Origin: CAWARU01 sp963805795
Lineage (GTDB): Bacteria; Pseudomonadota; Gammaproteobacteria; UBA6186; Azoamicaceae
Assembly (NCBI GenBank): GCA_963805795.1
Contig: CAWDVG010000002.1
Location: forward strand, 62,001-126,000
DNA length: 64,000 nt
Reading direction: 5' to 3'
Below are positions 8,711-18,498 of this stretch, one piece after another; the stretch's first letter is position 1; each line of letters begins with the position of its first letter. The position numbers and the translations under genes were made by a program. The notes beneath the pieces are model-generated. The model did no database searches. It saw only the letters and a program-made list of their open reading frames with translations, and was not told where the DNA came from.

Positions 8711-9643
8711 ATGAGTACAAACACCCCTGATTTCTATTGTAAAGAAAAAACGGCCGCTAGCGGCACCAGTTTTTACTACAGTTTTTTATTTTTGCCCCCC
8801 AAGAAGCGCCAGGCCATTCAGGCACTTTATGCGTTTTGTAGAGAAGTGGATGATGTTGTTGATGATTGTACTGATAAAATAGTTGCCAAAACCAAGCTCG
8901 AGTGGTGGTACAAAGAAATCGATCGGATGTTTTTAGGCCGCCCCCTTCATCCCATTGGTAGAGCCTTGGCAGAAGCGATCAAAGAATATCCTCTTAAGAA
9001 ACAACTCTTTTTAGATATTTTAAGTGGGACCACGATGGACCTACAATATCATGGCTATCAGAGTTTTGATGATTTAAAAGTATATTGTCATCGTGTAGCG
9101 AGTTGCGTAGGGTTATTAGCAGCGGAAATTTTTGGTTACCAGGATACGCAGACTTTAGAATATGCTAAACATTTAGGAACAGCTATGCAGCTTGTCAATA
9201 TTATTCGTGACGTCGGCGAAGACGCAAATATGGGTCGTGTTTATATCCCGGAAGATGAGTTGCGACAATTTAATTTATCTCCAGCGGATATTTTAAAAAA
9301 GCAATATAGCGAAAATTTTAGAAATTTAATGCAGCATCAAGCCAATCGAGCTAGAGAATATTATGAAAAAGCACTTGCAACTTTACCCGAGGTTGATCGT
9401 GCAGCCCAAATTTCTGGGCTTATTATGGGCGAAATTTATTTTGCATTACTGAAGGAAATAGAAAACTCTAAATTTAAAGTGCTCCATCAACGCATTAGTT
9501 TAACGCCTTTGCGCAAATTTTGGATCGCATGGCGTAGCACTAGAAAAAACAATAAAATAGCTCAGCGCCATTTAAGTAAAGTCAGTGAATCCAAAATGAA
9601 TGACCTCAATGTCAATAAACTCAACATGAATTATGATTCATAA
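8711..9643 (+). CDS. hpnD: Presqualene diphosphate synthase HpnD
   Basis: A 310-aa squalene/phytoene synthase family enzyme that condenses two farnesyl diphosphates to presqualene diphosphate. The conserved N-terminal segment FYYSFLFLPPKKRQAI is followed by the first Asp-rich motif REVDDVVDD (Asp47, 48, 51, 52) and a second one, NIIRDVGEDANMGRVYIP. I prefer the ATG at 8711 over the upstream ATG at 8675, because the family begins close to MSTNTPDFYC. It overlaps hpnE by 11 bases. Its natural partner hpnC lies upstream across the accessory block, so this pair now needs its own promoter within 8485-8710. Confidence 0.92.
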   Translation: MSTNTPDFYCKEKTAASGTSFYYSFLFLPPKKRQAIQALYAFCREVDDVVDDCTDKIVAKTKLEWWYKEIDRMFLGRPLHPIGRALAEAIKEYPLKKQLFLDILSGTTMDLQYHGYQSFDDLKVYCHRVASCVGLLAAEIFGYQDTQTLEYAKHLGTAMQLVNIIRDVGEDANMGRVYIPEDELRQFNLSPADILKKQYSENFRNLMQHQANRAREYYEKALATLPEVDRAAQISGLIMGEIYFALLKEIENSKFKVLHQRISLTPLRKFWIAWRSTRKNNKIAQRHLSKVSESKMNDLNVNKLNMNYDS

Positions 9644-11057
9644 TAATTCCCTAAATCAAAACTTAAATGCAGATATAAATTCAGAAATGAATAGTCCTAA
9701 GAAAAAAGTAATAGTAGTGGGGGCTGGGTGGGCGGGTCTTTCTGCAGCAGTGACATTGGCTCAAAATGGGGTGGAAGTCACCTTGTTAGAGGCAGCTCCG
9801 AAAGCTGGAGGGCGTGCTCGGGCTATTTCTTTTCAAACAATGGAAGTCGATAATGGCCAACATATATTAATAGGGGCTTATCAGCATACTCTCGCATTAT
9901 TGCATGCCATTGGTATTGCAGAAAATAGCGTTTTTACGCGTTTACCGTTAAGACTCTGGATAGAGAGTAGCGATAGTGGAATTGATTTAAAATTTAACAA
10001 CTTGCTTTATCCACTTAATTTAATGCTAGCCTTCATAACAGCAAAGGGTTTTTCAAAGCAAGAAAGGAAGGCTGCGTTAAGATTTTATCGCGCTTTAAGC
10101 ATTTTGCACTTTGAAATAAGTCATGATATATCGGTACAAGAATTATTATTAGAATATCGCCAACCCCCAGCGTTAATTGCACATTTGTGGGAACCATTAG
10201 CAAGGGCTGCGTTAAGCACGCCAATTGCAGAAGCTTCTGCACAGGTTTTTTTGCAAGTTTTGAAGAATACTTTTGCAAAACAAAATAAACATTCAAACTT
10301 CTTATTTCCCAAAACAAATTTAAGCCATGTATTTCCAAAACCGATGCTGCATTATCTTAATCAGCAACGCGCACATATCCATTACAATCAAAGGGTTCAA
10401 TCCCTTATCTTGAACAACCGATCTCGACATAGTATTCAAACTAAAAATCAAACTTACAAGGCAGCAAATGTGATTTTAGCTATTCCCCCCGATCAGGCAG
10501 CAAAATTATTATCCCCCCACCTCTCCTCCTATTCCGAATTAGCAACTTGGCAACATAAATTGGAGAAATTCCAATTTCAACCCATTACGACGGTCTATCT
10601 AGAATTTGATAAACCTATAAAACTTCCCTATTTTCTATTAGGTTTAGTTCAACAAACGGGACATTGGTTATTTGATAGGATCACAGTCGGGGAGCCCAAT
10701 ATTTTAAGCATCGTGATAACGGGCAAAGGGGAACATTTAGAACTTAGTCATTCTTCTTTGGTCACAATTTTATATCAAGAGCTCAAACAAAAATTTCGAC
10801 ACCTTGGCCCAGTAAAAAATTATAAGGTCATCACAGAAAAAAAAGCCGCTTTTTCTTGTCGAGTTGGCATTGAAACGGACCGCCCTTTGGCAAAACTTCC
10901 CATTCCAGGGATATTTTTGGCAGGCGATTATACAGAGGTAGGTTACCCAGCAAGCCTAGAGGCTGCGGTTCAAAGTGGCGTAAACGCTGCCCATTTGGTA
11001 TTATCTAGGTTATCTACGAAGGTTATTGCCACTTTGTCAGATTCCATATCAGATTAA
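9633..11057 (+). CDS. hpnE: Hydroxysqualene dehydroxylase HpnE
   Basis: A 474-aa FAD-dependent amine-oxidase/desaturase-like enzyme that reduces hydroxysqualene to squalene, completing the HpnCDE route. The Rossmann FAD motif GAGWAGLSAAV begins at residue 30, followed by the acidic Glu of LLEAAPKAGGR and the DNGQHILIGAY segment characteristic of HpnE. The C-terminus has the second FAD contact FLAGDYTEVGYPASLEAAVQSG. The annotated ATG lies within the end of hpnD; an internal ATG at 9687 (MNSPKKK) is also possible because the first 18 residues are Asn-rich and unlike the family. No squalene-hopene cyclase is present in the window. Confidence 0.92.
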   Translation: MIHNNSLNQNLNADINSEMNSPKKKVIVVGAGWAGLSAAVTLAQNGVEVTLLEAAPKAGGRARAISFQTMEVDNGQHILIGAYQHTLALLHAIGIAENSVFTRLPLRLWIESSDSGIDLKFNNLLYPLNLMLAFITAKGFSKQERKAALRFYRALSILHFEISHDISVQELLLEYRQPPALIAHLWEPLARAALSTPIAEASAQVFLQVLKNTFAKQNKHSNFLFPKTNLSHVFPKPMLHYLNQQRAHIHYNQRVQSLILNNRSRHSIQTKNQTYKAANVILAIPPDQAAKLLSPHLSSYSELATWQHKLEKFQFQPITTVYLEFDKPIKLPYFLLGLVQQTGHWLFDRITVGEPNILSIVITGKGEHLELSHSSLVTILYQELKQKFRHLGPVKNYKVITEKKAAFSCRVGIETDRPLAKLPIPGIFLAGDYTEVGYPASLEAAVQSGVNAAHLVLSRLSTKVIATLSDSISD

Positions 11058-11080
11058 ATAGGGGATAAGACGCAACGCAA

Positions 11081-12556
11081 ATGAAAAAAAATAAACTTGT
11101 TCTTATTATATTCTTTATGAGTTTTTCTATGATATATCCCTGGTCAGGGGCCACAATCATAGAATCTAATATCCCCAATGAGGGGGAACGATCTCATGTG
11201 GCACTTACTGCACAAACAGAGGCCATTTTAGGTCAAGGGGTTATGCAACAATTACGGGCCAGCGATTTATTAGTGTCAGATCCCGTCGTTGATGAATACT
11301 TAAATACCCTGAGTCGCAAATTAACAACCTCATTAGAAAGTCTGAATTATCGGCTTGATTTTAAATTGAAATTTTTTGGTTTTGATAGCACGGTTTTAAA
11401 CGCCTTTGCTTTCTTAGGGGGTAATGTTGCTGTACATACAGGGCTTATTCTCGCTTTAGAAAATGAAGCGGAATTGGCTGCAGTACTTTCGCATGAAACG
11501 GCTCATATTGCACAGCGCCATCTTGCAAGGATTTTTACAGATAATAAAAAAATGACACCACTTACTTATGCAGAATTATTAGGCGCCCTGGTCTTAGGTG
11601 CATTAGGCTCTCCCGAAGCTGGTGCACATTTAGCGCAAGCCGTTATGGGTGCTCATGTGCAGAGACTCATTAATTACACTCGAGATCATGAAAAAGAAGC
11701 GGATAATATCGGCATACAAATAATGGCTAAGGCTGGTTTTGATCCAAAAGCTTTTCCAGAAGTCTTTCGTATTCTTAGCCAAAAAACCCGTTACAATGAA
11801 AAACCCCCGGAATATTTACTCACCCACCCTGTACACGAGTCTCGTATCGCGGATAGTACCAATCGTTTAAAACATCTACGTTACGAGCCCAAACCTTCTG
11901 ATGAACTTTTCTATCAATTGGTACGAGCCAGAATAGGAGCAGAAACACTAGAAAGTCCAAAACAAAGATTAGCGCGTCTAGCAGATAAAATGGCTAAAAA
12001 TCAATATCAACACAGAACGGCTTTAGAATATACTTTTGCTCTAGCTTTAGCCAAAAACAAACAATCTATGGAAGCAGAAAAAATTTTATTGTCGTTAGAG
12101 GAACAATACCCAGATATTTGGATTTTTACTCTAACTCGTGCCGAACTTGATATAGAGCTGGGTAAACTTGAAGAGGCGCTCTCACTTTTAAAGCCCCTGT
12201 TCGAGAAGTATCCCCGTTTGCATCCGGTTGTTATAAGATACACAGAAGCCTTATTGGCCGCAAAACAAGTGGAAACGGCAGAACAAATATTATGCAAGCA
12301 TCGCAAAATGTATCCAGAAGATCTGCAATTATTACAACAATTGGTAAAAAGTTACAGACTTCTAAAACGTCCAGTCGCTTTACACCAAACTCAAGGAGCC
12401 TGGCATAGTGCGCGTGGCGAATTTAAGGAGGCTTTAAAACAGCTTGATTATGCCATGGAATATACTAAATCTGGCAGTCCTGCTTGGAAACAAATGATGG
12501 CAGAAAAAGAAAAAATAGAAGCTACACAAGCATTACAGAAAAAAAATAAGATCTAA
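11081..12556 (+). CDS. bepA: M48-family periplasmic metalloprotease with TPR tail (BepA-like)
   Basis: A 491-aa protein with an N-terminal signal peptide (about 1-24). The zinc site is HETAH at residues 138-142, and the third ligand lies in HEKEAD (Glu204). The C-terminal half from about 300 consists of TPR helices. This order is that of BepA/YfgC, which helps assemble or degrade outer-membrane proteins such as LptD in the periplasm. The gene starts 23 bp after hpnE, so it could be expressed with it, though the functions are not linked. Its 3' end converges on the next gene with 10 bp between stop codons. Confidence 0.88.
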   Translation: MKKNKLVLIIFFMSFSMIYPWSGATIIESNIPNEGERSHVALTAQTEAILGQGVMQQLRASDLLVSDPVVDEYLNTLSRKLTTSLESLNYRLDFKLKFFGFDSTVLNAFAFLGGNVAVHTGLILALENEAELAAVLSHETAHIAQRHLARIFTDNKKMTPLTYAELLGALVLGALGSPEAGAHLAQAVMGAHVQRLINYTRDHEKEADNIGIQIMAKAGFDPKAFPEVFRILSQKTRYNEKPPEYLLTHPVHESRIADSTNRLKHLRYEPKPSDELFYQLVRARIGAETLESPKQRLARLADKMAKNQYQHRTALEYTFALALAKNKQSMEAEKILLSLEEQYPDIWIFTLTRAELDIELGKLEEALSLLKPLFEKYPRLHPVVIRYTEALLAAKQVETAEQILCKHRKMYPEDLQLLQQLVKSYRLLKRPVALHQTQGAWHSARGEFKEALKQLDYAMEYTKSGSPAWKQMMAEKEKIEATQALQKKNKI

Positions 12557-12566
12557 ATGTTGAGCA

Positions 12567-12992
12567 TTAATGATCATATTCGTTTCCGAGTTCCAAAGGT
12601 GCATCAATATCAATCGGCGCTACCATCTTAGTTTTAGCTTCTTCCTTTTTAAGTTCCAAAACACTCCCTGTGGGTGCAAAGATATCTCCGAAATAGGGTA
12701 GCGCAATTAAAACTAAACCAAAAAGCAAAAGAAAAAATGGTCTATCTAGAGGTGAGAATTTTGGGTTTTGTATATGCGCTCGGAAGGCAAGAATAGCGGA
12801 AATGACCAAAATAATGCCTATGGACACACAAAATACTAATACTAAGCGGGTTAATAACTCTGTTCCAACAATAAACTTTTGCGCGAGATCACCGAGGGTC
12901 GGCGTTTTTTCCTGTACCTGCAGTGCCCATGCAGATTCTATCATCAAAGATATTGCAGTTAAACCTAGTAATTTTGCAATTTTATAGCGCAT
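12567..12992 (-). CDS. Probable Dot/Icm type IVB secretion protein, IcmD/DotV-like
   Basis: The product from the preferred start is 141 aa: a signal peptide (MRYKIAKLLGLTAISLMIES, cleavage near Ala-Trp-Ala), then LGDLAQKFIVGTELLTRL, a membrane helix, the short basic loop FRAHIQNPKFSPLDRP, a second helix and a charged tail. This two-helix layout with a K/R-A-H-x-x-N-P loop resembles the IcmD/DotV/IcmC-type inner-membrane components of Dot/Icm systems; IcmD is close in length. The start at 12992 is chosen over the longer frame (to 13091) because it has a strong SD (aaggaagga) and a signal peptide. No other dot/icm gene is present in the window, so the assignment is tentative. Confidence 0.5.
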   Translation of the reverse strand: MRYKIAKLLGLTAISLMIESAWALQVQEKTPTLGDLAQKFIVGTELLTRLVLVFCVSIGIILVISAILAFRAHIQNPKFSPLDRPFFLLLFGLVLIALPYFGDIFAPTGSVLELKKEEAKTKMVAPIDIDAPLELGNEYDH

Positions 12993-13039
12993 ATCTATTC
13001 CTTCCTTCTTCCATTTTTTTACATACCATTTACATATTA

Positions 13040-13162
13040 TACTCAAAGAGAATGGATTTTTTAGGCTAGGCCCCGAGCTTCGAGCAACCATAGTTTACAT
13101 TAGTAAATGAAGATTACGAGAAAGCAAAGGCAACAACGTCTAAAATTCATTCGCGAAGAGTA
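13040..13162. repeat. Palindromic interspersed repeat, family A, copy 1
   Basis: A 123-bp element bounded by TACTC and GAGTA. It shares the blocks TTTTTAGGCTAGGCC, CGAGCAA, a central TACAnnAGTAnATGA-like core, and GCAACAACG followed by AAAATTC and GCGAAGAGTA with a second copy at 34841-34963. The two ends are imperfect inverted repeats, as expected for a MITE-like or REP-like element. It ends 3 bp before the gshA stop codon. Confidence 0.75.
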
Positions 13163-13165
13163 GGG

Positions 13166-14845
13166 TTATGGCTCTAAAAATTTTTGTAGATACTCATCAA
13201 AAGATTGTCGATTATTTTGCTCCCATATCTTTTGCTCTTCCAAAGACTGTTCTGCTTCTTTTGCATATTTTTCAAAGTCCACCTCATTGAATGCAAGTTT
13301 TTTAATTAGCTCCTCGTGTATTTGCGAGTGGCGATTTGCAAATTTACAATAAGATTCCTGGTTCTCGAGCATCTCAGCCAAGATACCAGCGGAAGGAAGT
13401 GTATTGAAATCGGCTACCCAACCCTCTGCTTTCCGAATCGCTTTTGAAAATGGTTTTTCATTAAAGGATTCCTGATACGCTTTGTCTAAGCAATCAGCAA
13501 TGGCCTTCATGGCTGCTAGCATATCATGACAAAGGTCTAGCATCAAGCGTTCTTCACCCCCTGCAGTCATTAATTTTAGACCTGGTTTTCGTCCTTCTTT
13601 CACCACTCGTTGGTGGTTAATTGTTATTTTCTCCTGTTCTTCTTTTGTCAACAAAGGGGAATCTAACAGCAAACAGAGAATAAGAAATGTATCTAAAATA
13701 TAAACGGTTTCAGTTTCAATCCCTAAAGCAGAAAAGGGAGCTAAATCTAGGGCGCGGATCTCAAGATATTCAATGCCCTCTTTCTCTAAAGCAGGCAACA
13801 TACGCTCTCCTGACCCTGTCACTCGTTTGGGTCTTAATAGCGCATAGTGTTCGTCTTCAACCTGTAGGACACAGTCACTCAGTTGTTGATATTTCCCGTT
13901 TACCTTAATACCAATTTTGGCAAATTCTGGATCTCGAGTATGCACAGCCAGATCCAAACTTTTCAAAAACGCAGGAAAGGAATTATAGGAAACTTCAACA
14001 ATGGGTTTGGTTTTATTCTGGTAACCAAAATCACTTAAGCGTAATGACGTAGCATAGGGTAGAAATAAAGTATCTTGTGGGGATGACTGCAAAGCAGTAT
14101 GACTACCTTTTAAAGCCGCAGCATTAATAAATCCAGCGGCCATAGCAGGTGAAGCACCAAACAATAAAGGCAAAAGCCATCCTAAGCGAAAAGCATTACG
14201 AATCATGCCTAAATAGCTTTCAGAAATAAAGTCTTTTTCAGAACAATTTTTGATATCGATTCTGTTAAAGTTATTTTCTTTAGTCGTATCGCCAGAGGAT
14301 TGAGCTGCTGAATTTTCCGCTAGTTGTTTTTCTGCTGCTCGTTTCCAGACTCTCCAAAAATCCCTTGAAAAAGAAAAATTATAATGCACGCCTGCGATCA
14401 TTTGCATTCGTTTGCCATATCGATGACCCAAACCCACTCGATAATAATATTTCAGTACGCCTGGATTAGAAGTGCCGTATTGTGCAATGGCAATATTAGA
14501 GTCTTTTGGCAAATGGCAGGGCATACTAGATCCCCACAAGGATTCTTTATCTTTGTCTAAAGATGCATAGGTATATTGATGTAATTCCAATAAGCATGAA
14601 AATAAATCGGTAATATTAGACATAGGAGGCGTTACAAATTCAAGTAAGGATTCAGCAAAATCTGTCGTGATCATGGGATGTGTTAGATTCGAACCCAGTG
14701 CTTTTGGATGCGGCGTCATGGCAATATGCCCTGACTTATCCACTCTTAAACATTCTTTTTCAAAACCTCGTCTAATTCCTGACAAGGCAGCCATAACATT
14801 TTCATTCTGTAATTTCTTTAAAGCTATTTCGAAGGCAGCATTCAT
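13166..14845 (-). CDS. gshA: Glutamate-cysteine ligase (gammaproteobacterial type)
   Basis: A 559-aa enzyme for the first step of glutathione synthesis, joining Glu and Cys with ATP in the cytoplasm. Recognisable segments are RRGFEKECLRVDKSGHIAMT near the N-terminus, TTDFAESLLEFVTPP, the IAGVHYNFSFS block, and the C-terminal EYLEIRALDLAPFSALGI. It is about 40 residues longer than the E. coli enzyme, mostly because of a polar insert around residues 175-200. Its start overlaps the stop of the upstream gene in an ATGA arrangement, so the two are translationally coupled. No gshB is present in the window. Confidence 0.95.
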   Translation of the reverse strand: MNAAFEIALKKLQNENVMAALSGIRRGFEKECLRVDKSGHIAMTPHPKALGSNLTHPMITTDFAESLLEFVTPPMSNITDLFSCLLELHQYTYASLDKDKESLWGSSMPCHLPKDSNIAIAQYGTSNPGVLKYYYRVGLGHRYGKRMQMIAGVHYNFSFSRDFWRVWKRAAEKQLAENSAAQSSGDTTKENNFNRIDIKNCSEKDFISESYLGMIRNAFRLGWLLPLLFGASPAMAAGFINAAALKGSHTALQSSPQDTLFLPYATSLRLSDFGYQNKTKPIVEVSYNSFPAFLKSLDLAVHTRDPEFAKIGIKVNGKYQQLSDCVLQVEDEHYALLRPKRVTGSGERMLPALEKEGIEYLEIRALDLAPFSALGIETETVYILDTFLILCLLLDSPLLTKEEQEKITINHQRVVKEGRKPGLKLMTAGGEERLMLDLCHDMLAAMKAIADCLDKAYQESFNEKPFSKAIRKAEGWVADFNTLPSAGILAEMLENQESYCKFANRHSQIHEELIKKLAFNEVDFEKYAKEAEQSLEEQKIWEQNNRQSFDEYLQKFLEP

Positions 14846-15543
14846 TTTGAAACCAATGTTCTTCTTTGTACTTCTTTTAACATTTCAGGGTACCGTCTAC
14901 AGGTTCTATCTTGTTTCATACGTTGTAAAAAACTCCAATCAATTTGAACTGCACGTGTAAAATGTTCAACAGAATTAACACCCTGGGTAAATAAACCATA
15001 CCAACCATGCAAATACTCCGGGTAACCCCAAGTGTCATCTGCCTGTACGGCAATTTGTACCATATTAATGGAACCTTGGATATCGCCCCGTTCAAATAAC
15101 CAAAGGGAATAACCAACAAAGGTATAGGCGACATCATACCCTTTCCAAGGCCTAGGCCCCAAGGATCCTATGATAATTAAATTATCCTCTAAGATCAGAT
15201 CTCGAATGAGCCAATTAATTTGGCGTTCCTGAGCCACTGCTACACCAAAACGCATGAGATACCACCAACGATAGGTTTGGCTTTTGCGAAAAGATGTTCC
15301 CAGTAAGGTATGGACCAATAGATTATAAAGTCCTGCATAATCACCTCTTCGACGAAATCGGTTCAACGCTATACAAACCAAAGAAAAGGATTCTTGTAGC
15401 AAAGTGCCGATGATAGGCAAACGAACACCCAGGCTCAGAAATTCCGATAATCGACCTGTCCACCCCATTTGCTGAACGTAGGGGGGGAAACGATTCTGTA
15501 TTAAATCTCTGTATGTTCTATGGTCATTTGTTTCTTGAGTCAT
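14842..15543 (-). CDS. Conserved protein of unknown function coupled to gshA
   Basis: Family not recognised. About 233 aa from the preferred Met at 15543; the frame stays open to 15660, but the extra 39 residues form a hydrophobic stretch that may be only leader DNA. Soluble, rich in aromatic residues, with alpha-helical segments that could be TPR-like (AGLYNLLVHTLL, FTRAVQIDWSFLQRM). A short strand-rich section, DNLIIIGSLGPRPW, lies in the middle. It ends in an ATGA overlap with gshA, so it is expressed with glutathione synthesis, but that is no proof of function. No clear SD precedes either Met, which leaves the start uncertain. Confidence 0.6.
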   Translation of the reverse strand: MTQETNDHRTYRDLIQNRFPPYVQQMGWTGRLSEFLSLGVRLPIIGTLLQESFSLVCIALNRFRRRGDYAGLYNLLVHTLLGTSFRKSQTYRWWYLMRFGVAVAQERQINWLIRDLILEDNLIIIGSLGPRPWKGYDVAYTFVGYSLWLFERGDIQGSINMVQIAVQADDTWGYPEYLHGWYGLFTQGVNSVEHFTRAVQIDWSFLQRMKQDRTCRRYPEMLKEVQRRTLVSK

Positions 15544-15692
15544 GATTATATATCGGCACATCTTCGAAGGGATAGGAGCAAAATATCGAATACAGTTTTG
15601 TAAAAGTGTTATATTAATATTAAGCAGGTTAATTAAAATGATAAGAAGAACCATGAACAAGGTTATGTTTTGTTTTTCAGGAGAAACAATAA

Positions 15693-16724
15693 ATGAATGA
15701 CCCAGATTCTACACCGACAATTCCAAATTCAGTATTAGAATCGTATCAGCCCTGGCCTCCATTATCCTATCAGGAATCTCAACCTACCCTCTATTTCATT
15801 CATAGATTATTGCAAATGTTAGGCAAGTTAAAACTCATAACGCCCTTCGAAGCACATTGGGCAAATGTACCCTTATGGTTAACAGCGCGAGGTGTTACCA
15901 CAGGCCCTATTTCCTATTTAAATATCCATCATATAAATGGTCAAGATAAAACTATAAACCGTTCAAACAACAGTTCAAACAACAAAACAACTCATAAGCC
16001 AAAAACAACCGGTGTTTTTCAAGTTTCAGTTGATTTTATTCTTCATTGCGTGAATTTTGAAACCAGTTGGGAGAAAACCAGTCAATTTTCCATTGCCTCC
16101 ACTTCTATTGCAGCTTTATTTTCAACATTTAAATCACATCTAGAAAAACTCGGCATCGATATCAAGTTAAATCCAATGCCCCAAGAAATACCCAATGCAA
16201 TCGCTTTTGATAATGATTATCAAGAAAGAACGTATGATCCAAGACTAGCAAAAAATTGGTGGCAAATTCTAATCAGTACCTATCAAGTTTTAGATCAATA
16301 CCATGCTCATTTTAAGGGAATTTCCCCTCCCGTTGGGTTAATGTGGGGGACACTAGACTTACGAGATGCCCGATATCGTAATATTCCAGTTGATATGTCT
16401 AAAGCGGGCTATATAGAACGAAATGGAATGGACGTGCATCAAATTGAGGTAGGCTTTTGGGCTGGTAGCGAAAAATATGAAAAACCCGCATTTTTTGCTT
16501 TTGTTTACCCAAAACCAGAGGGCATTGAAAAAGCCATTATGGAACCTTCTGAAGCCTTTTGGAGCGAGATTCTACTAGGGGAACATATCCTGGATTACGA
16601 CGTGGTGAGAAATGCACCGAATCCTGAAAAAATGCTGTTAAATTTCTTTGAATCCGCTTATCGCGCTGCTATCCAATATGCAAATTGGGATCCTGAATTG
16701 ATTTCATTGGGAAAGCCTACTTAA
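15693..16724 (+). CDS. DUF5996 family protein
   Basis: A 343-aa cytoplasmic protein with the DUF5996 pattern: WPPLSYQESQPTLYFIHRLL followed by a GKLKLITPFEAHWANVPLWL-like stretch, LTARGVTTG, a central block with P-x-E-I-P and YDPRLAKNWW, and a conserved WGTLDLRDARY segment. In the usual family form the last motif reads FFWGSFDLA..RFSGR; here it is divergent, so a binding site may be altered. An Asn/Lys/Thr-rich insert lies at about residues 90-108. The function of the family is unknown. It diverges from the gshA operon across about 150 bp and starts with a good SD (caggaga). Confidence 0.75.
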   Translation: MNDPDSTPTIPNSVLESYQPWPPLSYQESQPTLYFIHRLLQMLGKLKLITPFEAHWANVPLWLTARGVTTGPISYLNIHHINGQDKTINRSNNSSNNKTTHKPKTTGVFQVSVDFILHCVNFETSWEKTSQFSIASTSIAALFSTFKSHLEKLGIDIKLNPMPQEIPNAIAFDNDYQERTYDPRLAKNWWQILISTYQVLDQYHAHFKGISPPVGLMWGTLDLRDARYRNIPVDMSKAGYIERNGMDVHQIEVGFWAGSEKYEKPAFFAFVYPKPEGIEKAIMEPSEAFWSEILLGEHILDYDVVRNAPNPEKMLLNFFESAYRAAIQYANWDPELISLGKPT

Positions 16725-16914
16725 TGGGAGCCACCGCTCACCGCTTCGGACAACCCACCCGACAGAAGATGTGCGCCGAGAATACCGATCTTTTAAAAAA
16801 CTTTCACAAAAGTGTCTTCGCTATATAACATTTGTTCTATGTCGACCTTAAAGTTGACATTTGCCAAGAGATACGATAAATCATTTAGTTTAAGTAGCAA
16901 AGGCGGTATAGACC

Positions 16915-18150
16915 ATGACAATCAATGATTGGCTAATATTCTACATGATCGAACAATTTGATGAGTACATTCACTCAGCAACTCACACAACTATACCTTG
17001 GTTTAATATTAAAATTCCGAATTTATTTCAAACACAAAATGGAAAAATAAAAATAGAAACTGCAACAGAGATTGGTCAAGAACTTTCTCTTATTATCAAT
17101 TATCTAGAACCTGCACTTAAGCAACAGGCCCAACCTTTCGTAGATTTGACAATTAGCGGTCATAGAACCATGTTAGAGAAACTACGTATAGATTCTAATT
17201 CAGCTCTTCAACTTGGAAGATTAGAGAAACTGATTCAAAGTTATTTCTATTTGTTAAAAGTAGAAAGTCCTAACATGCAAGTCTATTCCGATTCATTTCT
17301 CGCAGAAGCAGATTTTCACATAGTTCCCTTGAATGATCTGGATTGCAAAAAATACCTTATTACTTTTCTGATAAAGCAGTATTTTATGTGTTGTGTTGAA
17401 GTGCAAAAAAGATCGATTTTGAACAGTTATCAAGATTTAAAAAGTATTGCTGAAGATGCCCATTATCCCGAGTTAAAAAAATTGATTTCAGACACCTTAA
17501 AAATTTCGAACACATTTCAAAATGACAAACTAAGTTTAATTCGTATCATTGATGCGTTGACAATTAAAGTGGCTAACGATTCGATACTTTCTAAAAAAGC
17601 GGATGATGACCCGCTGCTAAAACATTTTTTAAGTGAAATAGGTATATTAAAAGCATTAATAACAGAGTATATGCGTAATGAAGCACAAGATAAGATGAAT
17701 GATGTTAAACATAAAAAAGATGAAAAGGAAATCGTTTCAGCAAGCGGCATTGTTGCACCGATAAGTAATACAGCAGTAATACAAACTCCGGTAAGCTGTG
17801 CCACAGCAGTAGTAGCACCTGTTGTTACATTTACAAGTGCTATAATAGCAGCTGAAGTTGTGCCAGCAAGTAATACTACTTCTTCACCGCAAACTGCATC
17901 AGTGACAGCTGACACAAATCTAAAACAAAGCGTAGAAATATCCGCTTCAGGTTCATTAACACAAAGTAAATATGCAACACCATTAATAATGAGTCGTGTT
18001 CTAGGTCCCCAAGCTACGGGTAGTCAACCCACGGATAGTTTATGTTCTTCGATTATTTCTACCGATTCGTTAGATGCGGGTTTGAATGCTTCTATAGCAT
18101 CATTGGAAGCTTTTTGCATAGCTTCACAGAGTTTACCCGTTAATAAATAG
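16915..18150 (+). CDS. Orphan helical protein with Ala/Val/Thr/Ser-rich tail
   Basis: Family not recognised. A 411-aa product: residues 1-250 are helical with many Leu/Ile/Lys and no motif known to me; residues 265-345 are a low-complexity Ala/Val/Thr/Ser stretch with several VAP/SN-T repeats; the tail to 411 is Ser-rich. No signal peptide or membrane helix. A clear SD (aaaggcgg) precedes the ATG. Composition, orphan status and location beside an IS remnant and tRNA-Lys suggest acquired or lineage-specific DNA; a secreted effector is possible but unproven. Confidence 0.6.
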   Translation: MTINDWLIFYMIEQFDEYIHSATHTTIPWFNIKIPNLFQTQNGKIKIETATEIGQELSLIINYLEPALKQQAQPFVDLTISGHRTMLEKLRIDSNSALQLGRLEKLIQSYFYLLKVESPNMQVYSDSFLAEADFHIVPLNDLDCKKYLITFLIKQYFMCCVEVQKRSILNSYQDLKSIAEDAHYPELKKLISDTLKISNTFQNDKLSLIRIIDALTIKVANDSILSKKADDDPLLKHFLSEIGILKALITEYMRNEAQDKMNDVKHKKDEKEIVSASGIVAPISNTAVIQTPVSCATAVVAPVVTFTSAIIAAEVVPASNTTSSPQTASVTADTNLKQSVEISASGSLTQSKYATPLIMSRVLGPQATGSQPTDSLCSSIISTDSLDAGLNASIASLEAFCIASQSLPVNK

Positions 18151-18266
18151 AGTTTACTCGCTCATAAATTTTGTGGGTTTGGTGAGGGTGAAAATTTATT
18201 GTGCAACTTAATGATTCTTTTGGTCTTAAAATGGAGTTGATTTTGGAAATTGAATTTTTTTCATAA

Positions 18267-18461
18267 AACTTACGCCAGATCCAACTTAATGAATTTGGCG
18301 TAGGATTGCATGTAAAGCCAGTCATCATAAAACCAGAAGATAAGATTTGGTTGGTAAGCTTTATGGATTATGATTTAGGGTATTTTGATGAAGAATCGTG
18401 TAGACTGGAACCTTTACAGAACCCTTTTGGGCCTAAAGGGTTACCCATGTCTCCGGAATAA
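18267..18461 (+). pseudogene. C-terminal remnant of an IS481-type transposase
   Basis: After an in-frame stop, 64 codons read QLNEFGVGLHVKP, then IWLVSFMDYDLGYFD, then RLEPLQNPFGPKGLPMSPE and a stop. This end is typical of DDE integrase-core transposases of the IS481 type, as I recall it (SFMDYDLGYFD...NPFGPKVLPMSP). The N-terminal 80% including the catalytic D, D and E is absent. The downstream sequence (aatgtaacctatgtgtccgg) resembles the end of such an element. The remnant sits 37 bp from tRNA-Lys. Confidence 0.7.
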
Positions 18462-18498
18462 AATGTAACCTATGTGTCCGGTACGGACCAAATATGGT

